From positions 30,351,365 through 30,415,364 of the forward strand of contig JAFMSR010000008.1 of the NCBI GenBank assembly GCA_022818135.1: a stretch of DNA of 64,000 nucleotides, given 5' to 3'. This document shows, piece by piece, positions 1 through 12,200 of this stretch (position 1 is its first letter; every line of letters begins with the position of its first letter). The notes beneath the pieces were generated by a model, which saw nothing but the letters and a program-made list of their open reading frames with translations, had not been told where the DNA came from and searched no databases. The position numbers were made by a program, and so were the translations under genes. This DNA is from Saxidomus purpurata (lineage: Eukaryota > Mollusca > Bivalvia > Venerida > Veneridae).

Positions 1-589
1 CCAATTAAAAGTTAAACCATTAAATGATAAACTGATTAGTATACAGTCCATGAAATTGAATAATTCAAAATGAACAGAAATTTAACCATCGTTAACTCTG
101 GTCGTTAATGGGCCATTGGACATCTACAGGCAGTAAAAATGAACTTTGGAACGTGTGCCCATTATTAAGCATGAAGTTTTGGACTGTGTGCATAAGATAT
201 TAAAGATGGAGCAAATTTTTTTTATGAATTTTGTTTACCGGTTAATGTTTTGTAGGAAGACTAAACTGATCTTTCCGGAACGGTATTTTCTTACCTGTTG
301 TACCACTATTCATGATTGCAACATTTTTAGGTGTACCCATATGCACTAAATCAGCAGATGTCATTAATTGTATGTGAAGTGTATGAATTTGGTACCGATG
401 AAAAGGTAAGAAAGATATTTTGAATAGAAGTACTAAATTATGTATAATTTTTTTAACTTAAACGTTTTAAAATAAGTTTAAGTGTTATCATGTAATTCAT
501 TTCTTTTAAATTGTTAACTTTGCACTTATATGTATTGAAATGATGACACTTGTTGGAAAATGTAGGAGAAGGCAAATCTAATAGGAGTT

Positions 590-1260
590 TCCCTTGACCT
601 TTCTCCCGATTTGTGCCTTTTCGATCCGCAAACCCGCCGAGCGACAGCGCGAGAACCAAGCAGTTAAGATTGCGAGGGATCGGGGCGAAAGCTCGCTAAT
701 ATGCGTGTGCGCAGAGCAAAAACTCGATAATTGGCGGGGGCGCGTAGAGAAAACTCGACGTTTTAGAGCGCTAAAAAGCGTGTGTTCAATCAGCGTGGCC
801 ATCATTTAAAATTCTTAAGTCACTCCGCGCCCCGCCGTTTTATTTCTTTAAGCTTGACTTTTCGCCATGTAACGTGTGGAGTTTCTGCTTTATAAATGTT
901 TTATTTTGGTTTTGTACAGGTGGCTGATCAGTGTAATAAAACGGAGTGGTCGCAAAACGAAACGCTATAGTAAGCGTGAAAGTCGAGAATTATGAAGTTA
1001 AGATGTCGGGGGCGGGGAGCGAAAACCCAATAATTAGCGTGGTCGAGAATAAAAAAAGTTAAAATGGCGGGACGCTGAACGAAAACACGCTTATTAGCGC
1101 TCTTTACACGTCGAGTTTTCGTGCCGCGACCCTGCCATTTTATTTTTAACATTTTCTCGACATTTCGCCCCGCGTCCCCGTTAATCATCGTGTTTTCGCC
1201 CCGCGCCCACACTACTTAGCGAGATTTTATTTTCGCTCGCCAGGGTCGCGGGGCGAAATG
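590..1260. repeat. GC-rich inverted-repeat patch
   Basis: In an AT-rich background this stretch has CG-rich modules such as GGGGCGAAA, GCGGGGAGCGAAAAC and GTTTTCGCCCCGCGC. They occur in both orientations: around 1008-1090 the modules read GGCGGGG...GCGAAAAC, and around 1110-1210 the complementary forms GTTTTCGTGCCGCGAC and GTTTTCGCCCCGCGCCC appear. A similar module lies at 620-780 and another at 822-850. This looks like one or more degenerate foldback elements, or an unusual satellite-like block. No coding content is supported. Confidence 0.5.
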
Positions 1261-1551
1261 GTAATAATCAGCCACCCTACTTTTCAGCCAGTGCATCAGA
1301 ATCAAACATGAAACAGTTCAATGGCATGTTTTCATGCACTTTCTGTTTGGATGAAGGAGGCAATCTTCCTGGAATGCTGATGCACAGATATTTCAATTAC
1401 AATTTCAAAATGCAATTTAGAAATCACCAAACAAAAATAAAGGGTGTTTACACAGCCAACAGAGGTGAAGAAGCAGTAAGACTGCGTTTTTATTTTTAAC
1501 CAACATGAGCATGTAAAAGGGCACTTTAAGTTTTACTTAAAATATTAAAAC

Positions 1552-1856
<305 letters not shown>

Positions 1857-4017
1857 TTCAAAATGATCGAGTGGTACAAATATATGGCAGGGAATTTTAA
1901 TCTACTGCTTGAACATCCGCGGACTTTACATTGGTTATGGCCTTGATGCTCTTCCTTAGGAAACCCACTCTTAAAGTTATTTTGCATATGGAATTTGTAC
2001 CACCTTATCATTTCGAAATTTATGTAACGGAAGTATCTACCCAATGTCTTCATAAATGCAAGACACAATAGCTTTTGTGCACTGATAGCTAAAAATTACA
2101 TTTTGTAACTGGCAGATATTGGAAGGGTTGATAATTAAATAATGAAGGAAAAGATCAGGTAGTGCGTTAGAAAATTTTGCAGAATAACTGCAGATCATTA
2201 TCAGACTGCACACAACAGATGTGCATGCTGGTCATGATATACACAAGTCAGAAACGCAGAATTATTTGCCACCATCCAGGTATTGGTTAATAAATGACTC
2301 AACAAATAAATTATTAAGACAGGTCTGGGCAATCTTGATAAACATGACAATAATACATAGCAAGAAATAACACGTGAATGTGGGTTTACAACATATGATA
2401 AATGTTCATGATAATAATGAGAAACATTGCACCAAACCAGCTTATAATTGTGGGATAACAACATAATAATGGTCACATTTATATGAGTTCAGTAGTACAG
2501 TTCATTTAGGATTATATCCTGGATTTATGTTTCAGAGATCATTATTTAAGTATCACACATAAAAATAAATAAACAAGTATTTTCAAGCGTTTGCATATAT
2601 TACAACAAAGATTTGCACTTCCATACAGACTATCGGTACACTTTACACTCTAATAGACCAAATCACACTCTCGTGTGAAGTGCGGACAACACCAATCTAG
2701 TTTCTCTATTACCCAATCCTCTGTGTAGCTCGCGAATGCCCAGCACATCACAATGTCGCATCCTCCCCAATTTGGCCAATCGCAACAACACCTGCATTGC
2801 TGTTATCATTCTTAATGCCATTTGTCGGAAGAATTTTGATGCACTGATTGCATTTATAGGCCATGTCTGTGGTGTGGGGGCTTACATTGGTCACAAATTG
2901 TTACTGGTCAGATGGTATACTGGCAGGCTGTGGATCATAGTCCGTTATATTAATTCCAGCATCCTCCAAGATATGTGTCGGTTAATCTCCATGATCATTA
3001 ATTGTAATATCAGCATTTACTGGTGCATATGGTGATATCAGCTACTTTCTGTAGAAATCCTTGTCAGACTTCACAGTCACAATTTTCAGGTTTTTGACAG
3101 TCCATTACACAAGGTTTGCAAGGGAAAAACCTGCAATTCTAAGAAGTCCGTTTATATGTGCATAATATCCATCTTGATTATTGTTCTTAATTTTTAAAGA
3201 CATTCTTTTCCTTTTCTAGATATTCGATGAAGTTTTGATTAACTCCTTCTTCAACAGTCAAACTTTTGGCTTTGTAAGGACACTCGGTTTCAAACAGTCT
3301 TTTTTAAATGGCTGTGACTTTTACATGTTGCAATTCCATCCGGGGATCCTCTGCTATAGTTTATTTGTTTTGACACCATAAGTCCGCGATCTTCAATTTT
3401 CAGGTTAAAAGGAGGCTTTGACATTTTCTGGAGATACAGATCTTTTACCCTGCTTTCATTCTTTCTGCCCCATTTAATTGATGGCACTTTTGAGAGATAG
3501 TCGTCTTGGTTTTAACTTATTATTTCTTTCACTAGAGATAGGTTTTCCTTTTTCTTTTAAATTGTCTTAATTACATAATGGAATTGTGTTGCCGTGATGC
3601 ATCCCTGTCTTTGGTCATTCCACCCTGGATTACTTGATTGTCCACTTGTGATAGTGTCCATCTCTGTGGGGTTCCCTGTATGGTTCGCAGCCTTCTGTGT
3701 GAAGTGCTTGGCCTCAACATCAAATCCAGGTTCATGAGAACTATTGAACAATTTTTAGCTCGATAGGGATAGGGAGCAATCCTACTCGCCTCGGCGTCCG
3801 CGTCGGCGTCCGCGTTTGTGTCACACCTTGGTTAAGTTTTTCGTACCACCCCACTTTATTTCAAAACTATTAGAGGTATAGCTTTGAAACTTACCATAGT
3901 TGTTTACCATCATAACCTCCATCAACAGACAAGAGTACATAACTCTGTCAAGGTTTTTGACATAATTATGGCCCTTTTTTACTTAGAAAATACATTGAAT
4001 AGGGGTAAAATCCTCTA

Positions 4018-4286
4018 TTGACGTTTTTTGTCCTCGTGTGTTTGCTTTGTATGCTTGTGTGTGTTGGAGATAGTGTTAAATTGTGCTTGTGTACATGATT
4101 GTGCCTGTGTGTCGTGTGGTGTAGTGTGTGTGTTGTGTGTAAGTTGTTAGTATGTCACTTCTGGGTGCTAAAGTGGGGTTTCGTTTTGGGAGGCTGCGTA
4201 TTTTGGTACGTGGCATTCCCTGTTTGATATTATTTTTTGTTTTTTTGGTACGTGGCATTCCCTGTTTGATATTATTTTTGTTTTTA
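4018..4286 (+). mobile_element. Repeat inserted inside the Helentron-like element
   Basis: This segment is absent from the sister copy at 45151-45932. It contains GT-rich sequence followed by modules that are the reverse complement of 1552-1662 (CACTTCTGGGTG, GGGAGGCTGCG, TACGTGGCATTCCCTGTTTG). The last module is duplicated in tandem (about 4202-4239 and 4240-4277). Confidence 0.6.
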
Positions 4287-4360
4287 ACCCTTAGAGATAT
4301 TGCTTTGAAACTTTGAATGCTTGTTTACATCATTGCCCCCATCTGTAGACAAGAGAAGGT

Positions 4361-4818
4361 ATAGAGGATAATTGTTGGTTTCGGTGTAAGATCATGTTAT
4401 AATTTCACCGAGTGAGCACCAAAAGTGATATTTTCACGAGTGGCACAGTCACGAGTGAAAATAACAACTTTTGGTGTTTTCGGGTGAAATTAACGTGATA
4501 TTTATAGAAACACCGATAAAAACCAGTTTTCTGTTTATTTTATGGTTAAAACTCTACTTTTATTGAGTTTGTTTCTACAAAATATCGAAAATCGCGGGAA
4601 ACGTCACCAGAAACATAGCGCAAATGACGTCATTTAAACGACGTCATCGTCGCATGGTTTCCAGCATTAATTACGCTCGGTATACTTTTTGACGTAAATC
4701 CGGGTTAAAGATTGCAAAACAGTGAAAAATAAAAATGGTAATCCACTGTTTCAAAACTGTGGATTATCACTTTTATTTCACTGAGAAAACTCTATAATTC
4801 ACTGAAAAACATAAAATA
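4361..4818. mobile_element. Second nested insertion with internal foldbacks
   Basis: This is also absent from the sister copy. It contains inverted modules: AATTTCACCGAGTGAGCACCA against a later TTTTGGTGTTTTCGGGTGAA; TTTTCACGAGTG against CACGAGTGAAAA (about 4432-4461); and a hairpin AATCCACTGTTT/AAACTGTGGATT near 4740-4770. It is probably a short foldback/MITE-type element. Exact ends and target duplication were not resolved. Confidence 0.5.
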
Positions 4819-5560
4819 AAACTCTGTCAAGGATTTGTTTTAAAAATTAAGGCTCTTTATTGACTTAGAATCTTGGTTAAGTTTTTTGTACCAGTCCACT
4901 TTTTGACTAAAGAGATACTACTTTGAAAGTTGGAATACTTGTTTACCATCATGGTCCCCAAACATAGGCAGGAGAAGGTAATTCTGTCAATGATTTTATT
5001 TGAATTATGGCCCTTTTCGACTTAGAAACTCAGTTAAAAGTTTCATTCTTGTCCACTTGTTGACTTAACCATTTGCGATATTACTTTGAAAGTTGGAGTA
5101 CTTATGTACCATCATGACACCTATCTGTAAGCAATAGAAGATAACTGTTTCTTGATTTGTACTTAGAAATTTCTAGTTAAAGTCTTGTGTGCCCTTAACT
5201 GTCAAAGTTTTGTTTTATTGGCAAGCACTAAAAAAGTCGAGCGCGCTGTCCTACTGACAGCTCTTGTTAGTTTATTCTGATCACAGCTAGGAAGTTGAGT
5301 GTACTACTCAATCTCGGAAGAATATATTAACATGGCACTTTGTTCTGACATGGTGTCTTCCAGAGTATTTTTAATAAGGTACTATATAGCGTTATTCGGG
5401 AAGATAATTAGCACATGCGCAGTGGAATAACTTGACCTTTCTAACCCGAACTTATTGAGTAGTGAAGTGTGTTTATTTAGGTCATGACAAGGTAATTTAT
5501 CAAAAATATATACATCTACGTTTTACTGCTAACAATCTTTGGTTGGAATATGTTTGGATG

Positions 5561-5606
5561 CAGGGTCCGTATATTACATTGTCTATATTGTAATATACGG
5601 ACCCTG
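5561..5606. mobile_element. 46-bp foldback element with 7-bp target duplication
   Basis: Perfect 17-nt arms CAGGGTCCGTATATTAC (5561-5577) and the reverse complement (5590-5606) surround a 12-nt loop. The element is bracketed by identical 7-bp direct repeats TTGGATG (5554-5560 and 5607-5613). It is a minimal end-to-end remnant of a cut-and-paste transposon, with CAGGG ends like those of hAT elements. Confidence 0.75.
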
Positions 5607-5648
5607 TTGGATGTTAAACTGTTTAGTTCGCTTTTTAAAGAGGACCAG

Positions 5649-5985
5649 CTAGGCTGTGTTAGGATCTGAGTGGTTTGTTAACCCGAAATATTTTGCGAAT
5701 TTTGCTAGGTCGTGTTTCAGGCTAGACCAGTTTGCCTTACTGTAGCATGTAATTTCCCGTTTTGGCTGGATTAAACGGCCCCTGTTTACCTTGATTTCAT
5801 GAAAGACTATGTCGTGAACTGAGGTACCTAAGGGTGGAAGGGCGTTGGTGCTATGGACATGTGAAGGCATATTTGTGAGGAACAAATCAAGAGTATTTTT
5901 TCCTGTATTTAGGACGGTGACCATTTGTTGTAAATTTAGGTTAACTATATTTTCAAGGAAAGAAATGTATGTATTACGAAATTTA
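5649..5985 (-). pseudogene. LINE (CR1/L2-like) endonuclease fragment
   Basis: Read on the minus strand, an ORF of about 110 residues matches the C-terminal part of the endonuclease/exonuclease/phosphatase domain of non-LTR retrotransposons. It shows FLENIVNLNLQQMVT, then the hallmark NTLDLFLTN and GTSVHDIVFHEI (the family's GTSDHD motif with D changed to V), then the basic RGRLIQPKREI. The reading frame ends in TAG where the family has Trp, so the copy is dead. Neither the reverse transcriptase nor the catalytic N-terminus of the endonuclease is present. Its upstream edge abuts the SINE at 5988. Confidence 0.75.
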
Positions 5986-5987
5986 CA

Positions 5988-6178
5988 GGGGAGCGGTGGT
6001 GTAAAGGTTTAGGTGTCTGCCGCTCATCCCGGAGGTTGCGGGTTCGAGCCCCACCAAGGTCACGACCGTACCTCCTTATATGACACCAGTACTTGTTTTT
6101 CCAGGAAGCGGACTCGAGAGTGACTCGATAAGCTAAAAGCTTTCTTCACAATCGAGCTAAAAGAAATTAGTATAAACT
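5988..6178 (+). mobile_element. tRNA-derived SINE directly upstream of the PGRMC gene
   Basis: The head resembles a tRNA: an A-box-like GTGGTGTAAAGGTTTAGGTG, then the B box GGTTCGAGCCC (6041-6051). The body continues CACGACCGTACCTCC...GTGACTCGATAAGC...CAATCGAGC. A second copy, lacking the A box, lies at 52169-52330, which proves it is dispersed. It ends about 70 bp before the PGRMC start codon, so it lies in or next to that gene's promoter or 5' UTR. It is not a functional tRNA gene: the head does not fold into a full cloverleaf and is fused to the SINE body. Confidence 0.8.
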
Positions 6179-6247
6179 TAATAACGCTGCCACGCGTGAA
6201 AAGAACGATACCGATGTGTAGAAGATTTAGTCTATTCCATAAACAAA

Positions 6248-9200
6248 ATGGCGGACAGCGCAGATTCTGAAGCGGGAAGTGAAGGAAATTTTGTCGCAAA
6301 ATTTTTGTCAGAGTTGCTTTCTAGTCCTTTGAACTTGGCATTGCTTGGACTTTGTGGTTTTCTTTTGTATAAAATTATATTGGGTCAGAAGAAACAAGAG
6401 CCAGCTCCACCCAGAGAGCCTGAATTGCCTAAATTAAAGAAACAAGATATGACCCTTGAACAGTTAAGAGAATATGACGGCAAAGGACCCGAAGGAAGAA
6501 TCCTGCTAGCAGCAAATGGCAAAGTATTTGATGTCACCAGAGGAAAACGATTTTATGGACCAGGTATGAAGTTGTAATCAATTTATAAGAATATATCCGA
6601 AATCTAATAGATGTCCGAATTGTGTGCTTTGCAAGAAAAAAATAATGTGTTTCCTACAGAATGCTTTTGTGAAGCAAAAGTTGAAATATTATTGAATGTG
6701 TTAAGTAAGGACACTGATTCTGAGTATGCCTATCCAGCTGTCATCGTATGGTTCAGTATATTCCATTATTGAGCTGAAGGCCACATCATCACTTTCAAAA
6801 GATTTTGAGCAAAATGTTCAAACTACATTTGTACAATACAAGGAGTTTAATTATGAATCTTAGATAGAATCTGATTACAAAATAGAAAAAATAGATCAAT
6901 TTAATGCGTTGACAATTTGTCTAACCAATATCTAGTCCAATTATATTCCCCCAATTAATTTGACGTTGAAGCAAGCGAGATCTATATTATATATAGTTTT
7001 TTGATGGATGCTTTCTTCATGAGGTTTGACAACTATAAATATCAGATAAAAAACCAGGTCAAATCGCTGAGCCGAATGAATTGGGCTAACTGATATCGAG
7101 TGAATAATCTAGGTTTTAATTTATACGAGTCAGATGGACGCACATTTTTCAAATCAATGAGTCCAGATATCAAACAAGGCAGTAGCTAGAGTTACGGTAA
7201 CTCTAGCCTCAGAGTCTTAGAGTTATGAAAGTTTTGTATCTTAGATAACTATGAGGATCAATTGGCTATAGTTACAGAAGTTTATAAGGCATGTGTATAA
7301 TTGCTTTAGATGTGCTTTATAATGTATTGTAAACTTAAATGTTTCACCAGTAATCAGAATACACTGATCTTGCGGTAAATGCAGCACTTGATTCTATTTA
7401 TTTATCACAAAATATTCAATTCACCAGTATTGACCACTATGGAAGAAAATTTTCAATTGACCACCATTTCACCAGTATTGACCACAATATCGGGTGACAG
7501 TGGATAGACCAAATAGCCAATACTGACTTATATTGACCACTTTGGAGGTATTGACAAGTAGATTTATCTGTTCAAACTTAAAGCTGCTCGCTTTCAGTTG
7601 CCGTGAAATTTTAATTTTTTTCAAAAATGGCAAACTAATACATAAAATGTAAAACTAAAGGCTGAATTCAACAATAGAAGTAAAAATCTAGGTAGTAATT
7701 TGCAAATATCGATTGAAAATGCTGGTTTTACAGCAACGCTTGCTACACAGGGCCCTCACTGTACTTTGAGGGAAAGGGTCCGCAGCCCTCAGGTGGGGGA
7801 ATTTTCGCATGGATTTTGCCAAAAGGGGGGAATTTTTTCATTAACCTATTTCCGATACAACTTCGTATTGTGGGACATGTTGACATTGTAAAACAAAAAC
7901 GGAAACGAGTTACGGAACCAGTGAATAATCTAGGTTTTGATTTATATGAGTCCCTGGGACGCACGTTTTTCAAAACAATGAGTCCCAGCTGTGAAACAAT
8001 GAGTCCCTTTCCGAAAAGGTCAGAAAATAGAATCGGACATCCCTGCCGAATTATTTTCGTTGCGAATCGCCGCTGTAATGTTTTGTTTTTTTTTCAAATA
8101 AAATTGTTTCTAAAAGTATTGAGTTACTGAAAATATTAATTACCTTTTACGTAGATTTAAAATATTTATTTCCGTTAAAAATCTGCTGTAATTAGTCGAG
8201 GTTTATTCTCCAATTAGCATTTGTCGCTCGCGAATGTCGCGGTAGGTGTGAAAAATACGAGCAATCATAAAGGATGACAACTTTGAAATTTCGAGCTATG
8301 TGACACGTTTGATAATTGTGAATGGAAAAGTATTTTCAATTAACTTAATTAACATTTATAAGTTCCAACTATTCTTTATTTAAAATAAACGTTATGTTTA
8401 TAACAAAATGGCGGCGCTTCAAGCCGATTTTTTCTAAGTAACAATTTTCTTTCGTCGAATAAAACAATTTCTACAGCGACTTCTTTTACTCATAAAGCCG
8501 CAGGTGTTACGAGATCAAAGCACGTATGCCGACTCTGAGTGAGTTTCGTTTGATGCAAGCGAAGCACGTGGCATTAAAAAAGACCGAATATTTTGACAGG
8601 TAGTGACAAGTCAGATTATTTTGGATTATAAAAACTAGTTTGGAATAGACAATGTATAATATGAGTAAGTTTATTTTGGTTATGCACTATATCAAGCTAA
8701 TCAAATGTACGTCGGTCGGCAAATATTTTCGAATTTAATAAATGTACAAAAGTAAAAAAATACGTGTATACAAATTTTCACGGAAAATAATTCTAATTTA
8801 ATGTCCTGTTAGCTGTACAGCTAAAATACCACTTTAAGTACCGCGATTTTACACCCGCAAAGTGCCGCTATTTTTTAATGATTTCATGTGAAAATTCTTC
8901 TAAATACTCGCAGGAAACGCAAGTTCGTGGACGATATTCTTTTATACAAACTGCCGCGAGCATATACCCAAGTCTCGCTTTTCACGTGCTTGCGTCCTAA
9001 AGGACGCACATATTTCAATCTTTGCGTCCTTTGAATTTTTTGTGCGTCTATGACGCAGGACGCACGGCTAGATTATTCACTGACGGAACTAGCGACTGTG
9101 CATGTGTATCACAAGGGAGGTAACACTGTGTTTCATTACAATATATTGATTTACCTCTCTTGGATACTCTTACATTGAAATTGAGGGATCATTGATTCTC

Positions 9201-12200
9201 CGAAACTTTTTTTTAGACATTTGCTTCGATTTCTGAGGGGGGAGTTTTTATCTCTGGAGGGGGAAAAAAAGATACTTTTTTCGGCGGGGGAAGCAGCCAA
9301 TATTTGGTGGTAAAAACATCCGATTGAGGGCCCTGCTACACTATATGTTTATATTGAAATTTCAAAGGCGTTTGCAACACTTTATTAATTGGGAGCGTAT
9401 TATTTCAAATCTACAGGAATTTATACTGGAACCCTTTTTATATAACTGTATGTTCTAAAATACGTTATTTTCATATACAGAGCTACAGATAAGGTTTTGG
9501 TGTAATTGGGTATTTACCCCATTACTTTTTCACCAATTGCTTTTTTTAGTTTTCTTATGAGTAACAAAATTTGTTTACCCCATTATATTTTGAACATTTG
9601 CTTTTTTTCCAGAAAGCAATTGCTTTTTTTAGAAAATCATTTACGTATCGGGACAAACGTATGCTTTGCTTGTTTACAAAATGAAGCCTCTGCTGAGACT
9701 GGTTTACAACTTGATTAAAAAACGAAACGAACGAAAAGGATTATCCCTGCCGATTCCACGTTCACTATTTAGTGGAAAGGCAGTGCTCGCTGGAACAGTC
9801 TATAAATACGATTTCCTTTTATTTACTTTCGATACGTACCGAATATACCTCGAACGAGGTTGGTGGACCCAATAAGCACAATTACAAACAATTACTTTCG
9901 ATACGCAGCGATTTTAAAAGCAAATGCGTAAACTTATTTTCCTTTGCTTTTCTGTATGCAAGGGTTGCTATTTCAATTGCTTTTTTGCCGATTTTGTTTG
10001 CGTACTTACGCAAATACGCAGCTTATATGTAGCTCTGCATATAGTTTGAAGAACTTGGTTTTTTTTTTACCAAAATCTGAGAGCGAGCAGCTCTAACCTT
10101 TATATTATCAATTTGATATTTTTCACATTAAGACTACCAAAAGTGATCACAAAATATTCATTTGACCACCAATTGACCGGTATTGACCACTCCGGGGTAT
10201 TGAACTGCCGGTTAAAGCTGGGGGTGGTTTTGACCGCTTAACATTGAGTTTGACTTTTATACTTATATAATAGTGAGATACTTAAAAAGTTTGAACAAAA
10301 ATATATATAAGTATGTTGATAAAAGTTGGTTCCCTTAATATTTTTTCCCAGCTCAAACATTGTGAGACATTAGTATAACTGGTCTTTTTCTTTCAGGTGA
10401 ATAGTAATTCCTACTATAAACCTGTAAAGTTTTCATGTTTGGTCAGTGAAGGTAGACTCATGCCAATGAAAAAGCACTTGTATTGTAACTAACTGAAGGA
10501 TTCACAAGTTCTCTGATTGGCACAGATACAAATAGTTATTTTGAAAATCTGTTTATTGAATGAAAGAGCAATTGAATGGGCTGTCATCAGATCTTACTTC
10601 AACCTTCAGGACCATTGTTCACTTTATTCAGATTGACCTTATTTGTAAATACATGTACCCTTCTGATTCTTCCTTGTTCTTTCAATTTTTGTGCAGATTT
10701 TTCAGAACTTTTTGAGTCCTGCTCCTACCTAGCGGCCCAATACCCTAGTGTGAATTTTAAAAGTTTTATGTACCATCTTAACTCTAATGGTTGGCTTAAG
10801 AAATGTCATGAAAATCTTGACTTTTTAATTTCCACACAGCCTTTGTTGGATCATAGAATTTATAAGCATATGATCCATGGTTCGCACAGGCCTTGAAAAG
10901 TACTTGAATTTGATGCCAAGTACTTGAAAAGTACTTGAATTCTGAGCTCGGAAAAAGTCCTTGAAAAGTACTTGAATTTGAAAATAAAACTAGTGAATTT
11001 CTTTAAAAAGTCATTGAATTGGTATGTTCCGCATAAAAAACGTTAAAAATAATAGTATCACTCCTTAAAATGACAAGAAAACAGTCTGTATCTGTACCAG
11101 TCCATCGAACCTGCTGACGTGTGATGTATCAACTAGGTACCGGATTTAGGAATTTAGACACGCTTGCTTCCGGAGTGATTTCCCTTTACCAAAAGTCACG
11201 GCCGCGGAAAATTTGTAGTTATAAAGCATGGATAAAGGATTTTAATTGTGTTGGATAAACTTATAGACATAGCGCATTATGGGTAAACGAAGAGAAAAGC
11301 ATTTATAAACAAAATCTGACAAATAAACATTCCAATGAGTCAATGCAGTCGTTCTTCATGACAAAAAAAATCCAGATTTGAATAACAAGTAAATATTGAG
11401 ATTATCAACATGTATTTTGCTTGATATTAATTTGAATAACTAAGATACATATTACTTTGTGTTCCAAATATGATTTGAGGCGACATTTGACTATGTATCC
11501 TGACATGAAGTCGGATTTTGAGCATCATTCATGTCCTTGAAAATTAGAAAAAAGTACTTGAAAAGTACTTGAATTTTTTCTTGGAACTTCTGTATGAACC
11601 ATGTGATCTTTCATATGTTGGAAAGACATGCAATACTATGGTATGCTGCTTTTAGACATGCAATACTATGTTTAAGTTATGTCACTTTTAGACATGCAAT
11701 ACTATGTTATGTCACTTTTTTCTTGCAGGTGGGCCATACGGCTTGTTTGCAGGCCGTGATGCTTCCAGAGCACTTGCCACATTCTCAATGACGGATGATG
11801 TTTTTCGTAATGAGTATGATGATTTATCTGATCTCACCAGTATGCAGATGGAGAGTGTGCGGGAATGGGAAATGCAGTTTACAGGTAAATTTAAGATTGT
11901 TGCTAAAGTAATGAATCAGTATTATTAGTTCACCTGGTACTTTGTGCCAGGGTGAGCTTTTAGGATGGATGATTGTCCATTGTCTGTCAACATTTTGCTT
12001 CAGACAACATGTCCCCTGAAACCACTAAGCCAATGTTGATGAAATTTGGCAGGGATGTTCCCTGCATAAAGCTCTACGAATTATGTCAAAAGAATTTCAT
12101 TCAATGGATGATGCAGAACTCTGTTTGCTATGGTAACAAATACTAGGATAAACTTCAAAAATCTTCTTCTCTGGAACCACAAGAGCTAGAGGCTAGAGCT

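Larger units (their letters stand above)
3755..5268 (+). mobile_element. Non-autonomous Helentron/pearl-like element with nested insertions
   Basis: It starts with TTAGCTCGATAGGGATAGG and ends with AGTCGAGCGCGCTGTC, a hairpin (CTGTC/GACAG) and CTCTTGTT. The 3' AGTCGAGC is the inverted counterpart of the 5' AGCTCGA. The interior has degenerate ~165-bp units (TTACTTAGAA..., TTTGAAAGTTGGAATACTTG). The same subfamily occurs at 45151-45932. Compared with that copy, this one carries extra sequence at about 4018-4286 and about 4361-4818, so it was a target for later insertions. It encodes no protein. Confidence 0.75.
6564..11728 (+). other. PGRMC intron 1 (5.2 kb), transposon-rich
   Basis: It contains an isolated end of the CAGTGAATAATCTAG element (about 7099-7180), a TTGACCACT-rich repeat (7400-7560, again at 10145-10200), two nested inverted-repeat elements (7749-9334), a hAT-like MITE (9478-10037), a CTTGAAAAGTACTTGAATT repeat (10890-10965 and 11550-11577) and a tandem repeat just before exon 2. 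Short ORFs inside (for example around 7700-8130 and 9506-10032) belong to these elements and show no recognised domain. Confidence 0.8.

Noticed and set aside
5988..6060. Functional tRNA gene
   Set aside because: A and B boxes are present but continue into a SINE body repeated at 52169; no credible anticodon stem.
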